Source: Nocardioides humilatus (GTDB lineage: Bacteria; Actinomycetota; Actinomycetes; Propionibacteriales; Nocardioidaceae). From it: a stretch of DNA of 64,000 nucleotides. The notes beneath the pieces were generated by a model that saw only the letters and a list, made by a program, of their open reading frames with translations, ran no database searches and was not told the origin of the DNA. Location: NCBI RefSeq assembly GCF_008373755.1, contig NZ_VUJV01000001.1:62001-126000 (forward strand), read 5' to 3'. Below, one piece after another: positions 41,422-49,106 of the stretch (positions are counted from its first letter, which is position 1; each line of letters starts with the position of its first letter). A program made the translations under genes and the position numbers.

Positions 41422-42053
41422 CGGGCGCCGAAGAGCAAGGCATGACGGAGGTCGCCTATCCCGCCGCGCCGTGGCACATGCGCGGCTCGATGTGGATGTC
41501 GGTCTTCCGGCTCGGGCAGGACGCCAGCCCCCGCCACCCCGCCGGGATCTACGGCGTCGCCCTGGTCGACTACGTCGACCCCAGTCCGCTGACCTACGGC
41601 GAGCTCCTCGTCGCACGTACGACGCGTACCTACGAGGGCAAGCGCGCAGTGACGATCACCGACATCTGGGTCGACTCCCCTGCGTCGATGGCCGGCGGCC
41701 GCGAGCTGTGGGCGATCCCGAAGGAGCTGTGCGACTTCGACATGGAGAGCTCCTTCCGCGGCCCGGTCACGACTACCGACTGGTCCGCCACCATCGAGCG
41801 CCGCCCGATCGCCGAGGCGTCGTTCACCGACGTGTCGCGCCTCGCCCCGCGCGCACCCTCCAAGGGCCTGGTCATGCAGCCGCCCATCGACGACCACACC
41901 CAGCCGGTGACGACCGCCATGAGCGGCTCGGCGCGAGCACTGCCCTGCCGGGGCCACTGGAGCTTCAATGCCGACGGGCCCCTCGCATTCCTGCGAGAGG
42001 CCCGTCAGATCGGGTCGTTCCGGATGAAGTCGTTCCGGTTGCGGTTCGACTAG
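41418..42053 (+). CDS. Acetoacetate decarboxylase (ADC) family protein
   Basis: 211 residues from GTG 41418 (GTGA overlap); an ATG at 41442 is an alternative. ADC-like features: YGELLVARTTR, and IPKELCDF with the lysine that in true ADC forms the Schiff base. Family members include real decarboxylases and non-enzymatic relatives; no coenzyme-A or acetone pathway is nearby, so the substrate is unknown. Its stop shares the palindrome CTAG with the stop of the convergent gene. Confidence 0.72.
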   Translation: MTGAEEQGMTEVAYPAAPWHMRGSMWMSVFRLGQDASPRHPAGIYGVALVDYVDPSPLTYGELLVARTTRTYEGKRAVTITDIWVDSPASMAGGRELWAIPKELCDFDMESSFRGPVTTTDWSATIERRPIAEASFTDVSRLAPRAPSKGLVMQPPIDDHTQPVTTAMSGSARALPCRGHWSFNADGPLAFLREARQIGSFRMKSFRLRFD

Positions 42054-42316
42054 TCCTCGTCGTCCAGCAGGTTCTCGCCCTCGGCGAGGTCCTGGTCGTC
42101 CAGGTCGACGTGCTGGGCGATGGCTCGCTTGGACGCGTCCCGGATCTCGAACAGCTCGGTGGCCAGGCCGCCGATCGCGCCGGCGACGTCCTTGACGGCT
42201 CCGGTGATGATCGTCGCGACCTCACCGACCGCGCCGGCTGCGGCCTGGGCCCCGGCCTGCATCGCGTCCTTGGAGATCTCTGCCTTGCTCAGGTGGTCCT
42301 GACCGTCGGAACTCAT
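42050..42316 (-). CDS. Hypothetical small protein, 88 residues
   Basis: Starts MSSDGQDHLSKAEISKDAMQAG. Alanine-rich amphipathic helix in the middle (AQAAAGAVGEVATIITGAVKDVAGAIGGLATELFEI split over about 25-60) and a very acidic tail (DLDDQDLAEGENLLDDED). No ribosome site is obvious; an ATG 9 codons further upstream (42343) would overlap the desaturase gene. Unknown; probably downstream of the desaturase in the same direction. Confidence 0.5.
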   Translation of the reverse strand: MSSDGQDHLSKAEISKDAMQAGAQAAAGAVGEVATIITGAVKDVAGAIGGLATELFEIRDASKRAIAQHVDLDDQDLAEGENLLDDED

Positions 42317-42339
42317 GCGGACATTCTGCCGGTCGGGCG

Positions 42340-43509
42340 TCATGCGGCCAAAGGGGTCTCAGTCACACCGGCGGGCGAGTCGCCCTTCGCCTTGCGGTCC
42401 GGCAGGGCGAGGCGGAAGATCTTCGCCGCGACGCTGCCGAGCTGCTTGTGCAGCGGGCCGGTGTTGTACTGCAGGCCGTAGCGCTGGCAGATCTCCTGCA
42501 CCTCCACCGACAGCTCCGGGTAACGGCGCGCCGGGATGTCCGGGAAGAGGTGGTGCTCGATCTGGTGGCTGAGGTTGCCGCTCATCACGTGCATCAGCTT
42601 GCTGCCGGTGATGTTGGCCGAGCCCAGCAGCTGGCGGTAGTACCACCCGCCGCGCGACTCGTTCTCGGTCTCCTCGATGGAGAACGTCGCGACGCCGGCC
42701 GGGAAGTGACCGCAGAAGATGATGTTGAACGTCCAGATGTTCCGCACGAGGTTGGCGACGGCGTTGCCGGCCAGGGTGCTCAGGAAGAACGGTCCGGTGA
42801 GGAGCGGGAAGACGACGTAGTCCTTCAGGACCTGCTTGCCGACCTTCTTACGGATGCGGCGCATGATCGGGGCGTTCTCGCCCTTCCACAGGTGGCGACG
42901 GCCCGCGAGGACCTCCTCGGTCTCCAGGTCGTGGAGCATCACGCCCCACTCGAAGAACATCATCAGGAGGAACGCGTAGACCGGGTTGCCCAGGTAGTAG
43001 GGGCGCCACTCCTGCTCCTCGTCCATCCGGAGGATGCCGTAGCCCACGTCGCGGTCCTTGCCCACGATGTTGGTGTAGGTGTGGTGCATGTAGTTGTGGC
43101 CGTACTTCCAGTTCTCGGCCGGGGCCATCGTGTCCCAGTCGAACATCCGGGAGTTGAGGGCCGGGTCGCCCATCCAGTCGTACTGGCCGTGCATGACGTT
43201 GTGGCCGATCTCCATGTTGTCGAGGATCTTCGACACGGAGAGCGAAGCGACCGCGGCGGGCCACAGCGGCGGGAGGTAGAACATCACGCGGCCGGCGACC
43301 TCGAAGGCCCGCTGGTACTTCACGACCTTGCGGATGTAGTTGGCGTCCACCTCGCCGAGGTCGGCGACGACGCGCTGACGGATGGCGTCCATCTCGTCAC
43401 CGAAGGCGTCGAGCTGCTCGGCGGTGAGGGTGTACTTGTCGCTGAGCACCTGGTCGGTCTTGGTCTTGACGGGGGGGCGCTCGATGCTGGGCTGGATGAC
43501 GCTGGTCAT
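42340..43509 (-). CDS. Membrane fatty acid desaturase (DesA3-like)
   Basis: 389 residues, four to six membrane spans, and the three histidine boxes of acyl-CoA/acyl-lipid desaturases: GHNVMHGQ (His103, His107), GHNYMHHT (His138, His142, His143) and SHQIEHHLFPDIP. Binds a di-iron centre and introduces a double bond, likely delta-9, into membrane acyl chains. The reductase gene that feeds it electrons is immediately upstream (16-base gap). Counterpart of M. tuberculosis DesA3 (Rv3229c). Confidence 0.93.
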   Translation of the reverse strand: MTSVIQPSIERPPVKTKTDQVLSDKYTLTAEQLDAFGDEMDAIRQRVVADLGEVDANYIRKVVKYQRAFEVAGRVMFYLPPLWPAAVASLSVSKILDNMEIGHNVMHGQYDWMGDPALNSRMFDWDTMAPAENWKYGHNYMHHTYTNIVGKDRDVGYGILRMDEEQEWRPYYLGNPVYAFLLMMFFEWGVMLHDLETEEVLAGRRHLWKGENAPIMRRIRKKVGKQVLKDYVVFPLLTGPFFLSTLAGNAVANLVRNIWTFNIIFCGHFPAGVATFSIEETENESRGGWYYRQLLGSANITGSKLMHVMSGNLSHQIEHHLFPDIPARRYPELSVEVQEICQRYGLQYNTGPLHKQLGSVAAKIFRLALPDRKAKGDSPAGVTETPLAA

Positions 43510-43525
43510 GTCAGTTCCTTTCGGG

Positions 43526-44614
43526 TCACAGGTCGACGGAGCAGTCGCCCTCAGGCGAGCTCACGCAGATACGGATGTCTTCGTCGGGCAGGGAGGAGGT
43601 CTCGCCGGTCAGCACGTTGCGGACCGTGCCTTCCTTCTTGGTGGCGGTGCAGGAGAAGCAGATGCCCATCCGGCAGCCGAACTGCGGGGTGAGCCCCGCG
43701 GCCTCGGCCTGCTCGAGGAGCGTGGCGCCGGAGTTGACGGCGGTCGCGCCGGAGCGGGTGAACGAGACGTCGCCCTCGGCGTTGCCGTTGCTGACGGCCG
43801 GCGGCTTGAAGTACTCGACGTGCAGCTTGTCGGAGCCCTCGAAGGCCGGACGGACCGCGTCCACCAGGCCTGCCGGGCCGCAGAGCCAGGTGTCGATGTC
43901 GCGGTAGCCCGGGACGATCCGCTCGAGCTCGAGGGCCGAGAAGTTGCGGCCCCCCTGCTCGGGATAGACGAGGTGCACGTCGATGCCGTAGCCCGAGCGG
44001 CGGATCTCTTCGAGCTCGGCAGCGAAGATCTGGTGCTCGGGGCTCTGCGCGTAGTGCAGGAAGGTCACGCGACCGCGGTGGGTGCGGCGCTGCAGCGAGC
44101 GCAGCATCGACATGGCCGGCGTGATGCCGGAACCGCCGGTGATGAAGATGATGTGGTCGGGCACGTGGTCGGGCAGGACGAACTCGCCCTGCGCCTGGGA
44201 CAGGTGCACCATGGTGCCGACCTGCGCCCGCTCGACCAGGAAGCGCGAGACGACGCCGTCGGGGTTGGCACGCATCGTGATCGTGAACCGGTCGCCGCCC
44301 TTGGAGTCGGGGCTCGAGACTGTGAAGACGCGCGTCGTACGGCGCGCGCCGTCGACCTCGACGCCCAGCTGGACGTGCTGGCCGGCACGGTGGCCGCGCC
44401 AGGTCGAGGTGGGCTGCAGGGTGATCGTGGCGACCGGCGGGTGGCCGGGCACGTCGACCTCACGGGTGATGTCGACGATGCGGGCTCGGACCTCGTTCGC
44501 GGCCCACATCGGGTTGACCAGCTCGAGATAGCGGTCGACACCGTGCGGGGTGGCCAGGGTGGCGGCGAAGCGGGAGCGCAAGACCCGGGTGGTCGCGTTG
44601 GCGACGATGCTCAT
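43526..44614 (-). CDS. Ferredoxin-NADP reductase with C-terminal 2Fe-2S domain (desaturase electron donor)
   Basis: 362 residues. FAD domain RVFTVSSP, NAD(P)H domain ITGGSGITPAMSML and CGPAGLVD, then plant-type 2Fe-2S ferredoxin with CRMGICFSC and a fourth cysteine in IRICVSS. Passes electrons from NAD(P)H to the desaturase next door, like Rv3230c in M. tuberculosis. GGAGG lies 6 bases before the ATG at 44614. Transcribed first in the desaturase operon; its promoter overlaps a palindromic operator. Confidence 0.92.
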   Translation of the reverse strand: MSIVANATTRVLRSRFAATLATPHGVDRYLELVNPMWAANEVRARIVDITREVDVPGHPPVATITLQPTSTWRGHRAGQHVQLGVEVDGARRTTRVFTVSSPDSKGGDRFTITMRANPDGVVSRFLVERAQVGTMVHLSQAQGEFVLPDHVPDHIIFITGGSGITPAMSMLRSLQRRTHRGRVTFLHYAQSPEHQIFAAELEEIRRSGYGIDVHLVYPEQGGRNFSALELERIVPGYRDIDTWLCGPAGLVDAVRPAFEGSDKLHVEYFKPPAVSNGNAEGDVSFTRSGATAVNSGATLLEQAEAAGLTPQFGCRMGICFSCTATKKEGTVRNVLTGETSSLPDEDIRICVSSPEGDCSVDL

Positions 44615-44633
44615 CGGGTTCCTCCAGAAGTTT

Positions 44634-44653
44634 CGGTGTACGTGTGTACACCG
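44634..44653. promoter_or_regulatory. Perfect palindromic operator between reductase and TetR genes
   Basis: CGGTGTAC-GTGT-GTACACCG: 8-base perfect arms, 4-base spacer, 20 bases before the reductase ATG. This is the size and symmetry of TetR-family operators and the likely binding site of the divergent regulator. Confidence 0.75.
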
Positions 44654-44704
44654 AGAACTCTGCCTGCTCCCCCTGCGCGGAAGCAAGCACCTCGGGACGT
44701 GAGG

Positions 44705-44720
44705 GTGCACACATGTTCAC
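44705..44720. promoter_or_regulatory. Second, imperfect half-site pair near the TetR start
   Basis: GTGCACAC-ATGTTCAC is an imperfect inverted repeat with GTG(C/A)AC arms just upstream of the TetR gene -10. Could be a weak second operator for autoregulation. Confidence 0.35.
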
Positions 44721-44726
44721 TCACGG

Positions 44727-44732
44727 TACGAT
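44727..44732 (+). promoter_or_regulatory. -10 element (TACGAT) for leaderless TetR gene
   Basis: TACGAT, 6 bases, then GTG at 44739; leaderless spacing. Confidence 0.55.
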
Positions 44733-44738
44733 CGTCCG

Positions 44739-45380
44739 GTGACCGAGACCCGCGTCGAGCGCAAGGAGCGCACCCGCCGTGCGATCCTCGACGCCGCTCT
44801 TGAGCTGTGCGAGGGCCAGCCGCTGGCGGCGCTGTCGCTGCGCCAGGTGGCCAAGCAGGTCGGCGTCGTGCCGACCGCCTTCTACCGCCACTTCGAGTCG
44901 ATCGACCAGCTCGGTCTCGAGCTCGTCGACGAGTCGTTCTCGGCCCTGCGCGATCTGCTCAAGGCAGCGCGCACCTTCGACACTCCCCCGTCCAGCGACC
45001 GCGCCCTCTTCCTCGCGGTCGTCGACAACTCGGTCAAGGCGCTGGTCAGCCACGTGCCCCGCGCCGAGCGTCACTTCCGGTTCATCGCCCGCGAGCGGCT
45101 GGCCGGCTCGCTCCTCGTGCGCGAGGCCGTCCGCCACCAGCTCGAGCTGATCGAGCGCGAGCTCGCCACCGACATCGCGCGGGTGCCGGGCGCGGGTCGC
45201 TGGTCGGCCGACGACCTGCAGATCCTGGCCAACCTCCTGGTCAACGCGATGCTGTCCCACGCCGAGGAGCTGGCGCTGGCCAACGGCCGCCCCGACGTCG
45301 TACGCCGGATCGAGGACACCGCCCGCCGGCAGCTGCACATCGTGCTCATCGGCGCCCTCAGCTGGGACTCCTCGCGGTGA
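44739..45380 (+). CDS. TetR-family transcriptional regulator
   Basis: 213 residues. N-terminal helix-turn-helix RRAILDAALELCEGQPLAALSLRQVAKQVGVVPTAFYRHFES split over about 13-55 is clear. The C-terminal ligand domain is helical. Divergent from the desaturase operon with a perfect operator between, so it probably represses desaturation genes in response to an acyl-CoA or lipid signal, as DesT and FabR-like regulators do. GTG start, leaderless-type -10. The next gene overlaps by 4 bases. Confidence 0.9.
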   Translation: MTETRVERKERTRRAILDAALELCEGQPLAALSLRQVAKQVGVVPTAFYRHFESIDQLGLELVDESFSALRDLLKAARTFDTPPSSDRALFLAVVDNSVKALVSHVPRAERHFRFIARERLAGSLLVREAVRHQLELIERELATDIARVPGAGRWSADDLQILANLLVNAMLSHAEELALANGRPDVVRRIEDTARRQLHIVLIGALSWDSSR

Positions 45381-46414
45381 GGCAGCAGCTGGCCACCGCC
45401 GCCCGGCATGCCTGGGCGGTGTCGCCGCTGGGCCAGGGCATCGAGTCCTACGACGGCCTGCCCGCCGAGATCCTCTACGACGAGCCGCACCGGCAGCTGC
45501 GTCGCTACTGCCCCGAGACCCGCGTGCCCGCCGGCCGTCCGGTGCTGCTGGTGCCGCCCCTGGCGGTCTCCACGCGCTGCTACGACCTGCGCCCGGGCCA
45601 GAGCCTGGCGGCCCACCTGGTCGGTTCAGGCCGCGCCACCTACGTGATCGACTACGGCGCCATCACCTTCGCCGACCGCGAGATGGGCTTCGAGGACTGG
45701 ATCGACGACATCCTCGCGACCGCGATCATGACCGCGAATGCCGCATCCGGCGGTCACGGGGTCGACGTCGTCGGCTGGTCGCTCGGCGGCACGATGAGCC
45801 TGCTGACCGCCGCGAGCCATCCCCGGTTGCCGATCGCCTCGCTGACCGCCTTCGGGACGCCCTTCGACTACACCCTGATCCCCGCCGTCCAGCCGCTCCT
45901 GACGATCGACCGGCTGCTCGGCACCCGCCGCGCGATGACCCTCACCGGCGCGATGGGTGGCGTGCCCCGCCACCTGGTCCGAGCGAGCTATCGCGCGATG
46001 GCACCTCGCCGCGAGCTGACCAAGGCCCTCCATCTGGCGCGCAACATCCTCGACGTCGAGGCGCTGGCCCGCACCGAGGCGATCGACGACTTCATCGGGT
46101 CGATGCCGGGCTACCCCGGCCGGGCCTACCACCAGCTCCACTCCCGCCTGATGGCGCGCAACGAACTGGCCGAGGGCACCGTGCGGCTCACCCAGGACCG
46201 CGAGGTCCGGCTCAGGGACATCACCACCCGCGTGCTGCTCGTCGGCAGCGCGACCGACAACATCGCCAACGGCCCCGCAGTCGAAGCGGGCACCCAGGTG
46301 ATCCCGGGTGCCCGCTACGTCGCGGCCGACGGGCTCAGCCACCTGGGTCTGGTGGCCGGCCCGAAGGCGCCGATGTTGAGTTGGCCGTCGCTCGACGTGT
46401 TCCTGGGTCAGTGA
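45377..46414 (+). CDS. PhaC-like alpha/beta hydrolase
   Basis: 345 residues. Nucleophile elbow GWSLGG (PHA synthases have GYCMGG, so serine replaces cysteine), preceded by VLLVPPLAVSTRCYDLRPGQSLAAHLV, a hallmark of the PhaC/PHA-hydrolase branch, and a C-terminal histidine region (GLSHLGLVAG). A lipid or polyester hydrolase rather than a polymerase is inferred. GTG overlaps the TetR stop (GTGA), so it is under the same promoter as its regulator. Confidence 0.75.
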   Translation: MRQQLATAARHAWAVSPLGQGIESYDGLPAEILYDEPHRQLRRYCPETRVPAGRPVLLVPPLAVSTRCYDLRPGQSLAAHLVGSGRATYVIDYGAITFADREMGFEDWIDDILATAIMTANAASGGHGVDVVGWSLGGTMSLLTAASHPRLPIASLTAFGTPFDYTLIPAVQPLLTIDRLLGTRRAMTLTGAMGGVPRHLVRASYRAMAPRRELTKALHLARNILDVEALARTEAIDDFIGSMPGYPGRAYHQLHSRLMARNELAEGTVRLTQDREVRLRDITTRVLLVGSATDNIANGPAVEAGTQVIPGARYVAADGLSHLGLVAGPKAPMLSWPSLDVFLGQ

Positions 46415-47901
46415 CCCACGGGGGCGCCCTCGGGCGTCTCCACGCGTGAGGGCAGCATCAGCGCCAGCACGATCACGACCACGCCGATCACGGCACCGAC
46501 GACGAACGCCCACTGCAGCCCACCGACGAAGGCCTCGGACGCCGTGGAGCCGCCGGCCTCCAGGTGCTCCTTGCGGTTCTGCAGCACGACGATCAGCGCA
46601 GCGGTACCGATCGCGCCGGCGACCTGCTGCAGCGTGCCGAGCAGCGAGCTGCCGTGGGAGTAGAGGTTCATCGGCAGGTCGCCCAGACCCATGGTGAAGA
46701 CCGGGGTGAAGATCGCCGCGAGGCAGGCCATCAGCACGACGTGGGTCGCGAGGATCAGCCAGTAGGGCGTGTCGAGGTCGATCCGGCTCAGCACGCCGAG
46801 CGCGACGACCATGCCGATCGAGCCGGGGATGACCAGCGGGCGCGAACCGAACCGGTCGTAGAGCTTGCCGACCTGCGGGCCGAGCAGGCCCATCGCGAGA
46901 CCACCGGGCATGACGAGGAGGCCGGTCTGGAGCTCGGTCAGCTGGCGGATGTTCTGCAGGTAGAGCGGCAGCAGGATCATCGAGCCGAGGAATGCCATGA
47001 ACGCGGCCGACATCAGGAGCAGCGAGACCGCGTAGGTCCGGTGCTTCAGCGTGCGCAGGTCGAGCAGCGGAGCGTCGGTGCGCTGCAGGCGCAGCTGGTA
47101 GCCGACGAACGCCGCAACCAGAGCCGCGCCGACGATGACCAGCGTGGTGACCGTGCCGGCCGAGCCATTGCCGATCTCGCTGAGGCCGTAGACCAGCGTG
47201 GCGAACCCGCTCGCGGCGAGCACGACGCTGAGCCAGCTGACCTTGCTGACCTCGGCCTCGCCGACGTTTTCCAGCTGGCGCAGACCCGCGAGGGCGACGA
47301 GCGCGGCGATCGGGAGCACGAAGACGAAGATCAGGCGCCACGAGCCGAGCTCGAGGATGACACCGGACACGGCCGGACCGAGCGCGGGAGCGACCGAGAT
47401 CGCGAGCGTGACCTGGCCCATGACCCGGCCGCGGTCGGACTCGGCGACGACCGTCATCAGCGTCGTCATGAGCAGCGGCATCATCACCGCGGTGCCACCG
47501 GCCTGCACGACGCGACCGGCGAGGAGGATCTCGAAGCTGGGCGCGACGGCCGCCAGCGCGGTGCCAGCGCAGAACGTCGCCATGGCGACCTTGTAGGCGG
47601 TGCGGGTGCTGACGCGCTGGAGGAACCAACCGGTCAGCGGGATCACCGCGGCCATGGTCAGCATGAAGACCGTCGAGAGCCACTGGGCGGCGCGCTCGTC
47701 GATCTTGAAGTCGGCCATCAGCGTCGGGATCGCGTTGATCATGATCGTCTCGTTGAGGATCACCACGAACGTCGCGGCGACGAGCAGCTTGATCACCAGC
47801 GGGGTCTTGCCGCTGGTCGCGACGAACTCCTGCTCGAAGTCGGCGACGTCAGCCGCCGATTGCTCCGGCGTGAGGCCTCCGGCCTCGGTGGGGGCAGTCA
47901 T
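46408..47901 (-). CDS. MFS multidrug exporter (EmrB/QacA-like, DHA2)
   Basis: 497 residues and about 14 membrane spans. FVVILNETIMINAIPTL is the span 1 motif of DHA2 pumps (D/E variant), with motif C-like ALGPAVSGVILE. It ends 7 bases inside the convergent hydrolase gene. A regulator is not adjacent on the same strand. Upstream palindrome at 47967-47979 may bind one. Confidence 0.85.
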   Translation of the reverse strand: MTAPTEAGGLTPEQSAADVADFEQEFVATSGKTPLVIKLLVAATFVVILNETIMINAIPTLMADFKIDERAAQWLSTVFMLTMAAVIPLTGWFLQRVSTRTAYKVAMATFCAGTALAAVAPSFEILLAGRVVQAGGTAVMMPLLMTTLMTVVAESDRGRVMGQVTLAISVAPALGPAVSGVILELGSWRLIFVFVLPIAALVALAGLRQLENVGEAEVSKVSWLSVVLAASGFATLVYGLSEIGNGSAGTVTTLVIVGAALVAAFVGYQLRLQRTDAPLLDLRTLKHRTYAVSLLLMSAAFMAFLGSMILLPLYLQNIRQLTELQTGLLVMPGGLAMGLLGPQVGKLYDRFGSRPLVIPGSIGMVVALGVLSRIDLDTPYWLILATHVVLMACLAAIFTPVFTMGLGDLPMNLYSHGSSLLGTLQQVAGAIGTAALIVVLQNRKEHLEAGGSTASEAFVGGLQWAFVVGAVIGVVVIVLALMLPSRVETPEGAPVGH

Positions 47902-47966
47902 CTCTGGGGTCCTGTCTTCGTCGGGGTGCGCGAGCCGGCCGCGAGCTGTCCGGGTCGCCGTACATG

Positions 47967-47979
47967 TGTTCCACGAACA
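47967..47979. promoter_or_regulatory. Inverted repeat upstream of MFS exporter
   Basis: TGTTC-CAC-GAACA, perfect 5-base arms, 66 bases upstream of the MFS start. Short, so only a tentative operator. Confidence 0.3.
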
Positions 47980-48060
47980 GGCGACGCCGTTTTCGACATT
48001 GCGGCGCGAGAAAATTCATCGCTCGGGCCACAACACGTCGGGAGGCCCCATGCTTCCCGA

Positions 48061-48114
48061 GACCACCGACAGTGGTCGAAGTCTTTTCCGGACGGTCACG
48101 CCTGAGGCGTGACC
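48061..48114 (-). terminator. Two hairpins downstream of the MDR oxidoreductase
   Basis: GGTCACGCC-TGA-GGCGTGACC (48094-48114), a perfect 9-base stem 6 bases after the oxidoreductase stop, and GACCAC-CGACA-GTGGTC (48061-48077) beyond it. No T-run follows; likely terminator for the oxidoreductase gene, perhaps insulating the MFS promoter. Confidence 0.6.
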
Positions 48115-48120
48115 CAGGTC

Positions 48121-49089
48121 TCAGCGGGTGAGGACGATCTTCCCGAAGACGTCGCCCTCGGCCATGGCCGCGAACCCGTCGCGGGCCTGCTCCATCGGCA
48201 GGACCCGGTCGAGGACGGGACGGACGCCGGTCGCATCGAGCATCGTCACGAGCGAGGCGAGCTCGTCGCGCGTGCCCATCGTCGAGCCGATCACGCTGAG
48301 CTGCAGGAAGAAGATGTTGGTCAGCAGGGCGTCGTCGAGGTTCGGGCCCGAGGTCGTGCCGGAGATGACGATCTTGCCGCCGGGCTTCAGGGAGCGGATC
48401 GAGTGGGCCCAGGTGGCCCGGCCGACCGTCTCCATGACCGCGTCGACCTTGGCGGGCAGCCGCGCGCCCGACTCGTAGACCTCGTGCGCGCCGAGCTCGA
48501 GCGCCTTCGCGCGCTTGCCCTCGTCGCGGCTGGTCGCGAGGACCTTGAGCCCGCCCGCGCGTGCGAGCGCGATCAGAGCGGTGGCGACCCCGCCGCCGGC
48601 GCCCTGGACGAGCACGGTGTCGCCGGCTTTGAGACCGCCCTGGGTGAAGAGCATCCGGTAGGCCGTGAGCCAGGCCGTCGGGAGGCACGCGGCCTCCTCG
48701 AACGACAGGGAGGCGGGCTTGGGGACGACGTTGCGCTTCGGCACGACGACCTTGTCGGCGAAGGTGCCCTGGTAGCGCTCGGACAGGAGCGAGCGACGCG
48801 GGTCGAACGTCTCGTCACCATTCCACGACGGGTCGGAGATGACCGCGTGGACGACGACCTCGTTGCCGTCCTCGTCGTAGCCGGCCGCGTCGCAGCCCAG
48901 GATCATCGGCAGCGCGTCTTCCTTGAGCCCGACGCCACGCAGCGACCAGAGGTCGTGGTGGTTGAGCGAGGCCGCCTTGACGGTCACGGTCGTCCAGCCG
49001 TCCGGAGCCACCGGGTCGGGGCGCTCGCCCAGCACCAGGCCGGAGAGCGGGTCGTCGGTGCTGAAGGACTGCGCGTAGACGGCGAACAT
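48121..49089 (-). CDS. Zinc-independent MDR oxidoreductase (quinone reductase-like)
   Basis: 322 residues. GroES-like N-terminal domain (AASLNHHDLWSLRGVGL), Rossmann domain VLVQGAGGGVATALIALAR. The structural-zinc cysteines are absent, and GCDAAGYD keeps only one cysteine, so this is a quinone-oxidoreductase/enoyl reductase-type member using NADPH. Substrate unknown. 17 bases after malic enzyme on the same strand. Confidence 0.85.
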   Translation of the reverse strand: MFAVYAQSFSTDDPLSGLVLGERPDPVAPDGWTTVTVKAASLNHHDLWSLRGVGLKEDALPMILGCDAAGYDEDGNEVVVHAVISDPSWNGDETFDPRRSLLSERYQGTFADKVVVPKRNVVPKPASLSFEEAACLPTAWLTAYRMLFTQGGLKAGDTVLVQGAGGGVATALIALARAGGLKVLATSRDEGKRAKALELGAHEVYESGARLPAKVDAVMETVGRATWAHSIRSLKPGGKIVISGTTSGPNLDDALLTNIFFLQLSVIGSTMGTRDELASLVTMLDATGVRPVLDRVLPMEQARDGFAAMAEGDVFGKIVLTR

Positions 49090-49106
49090 GCCGCAGACGC
49101 TATCGC

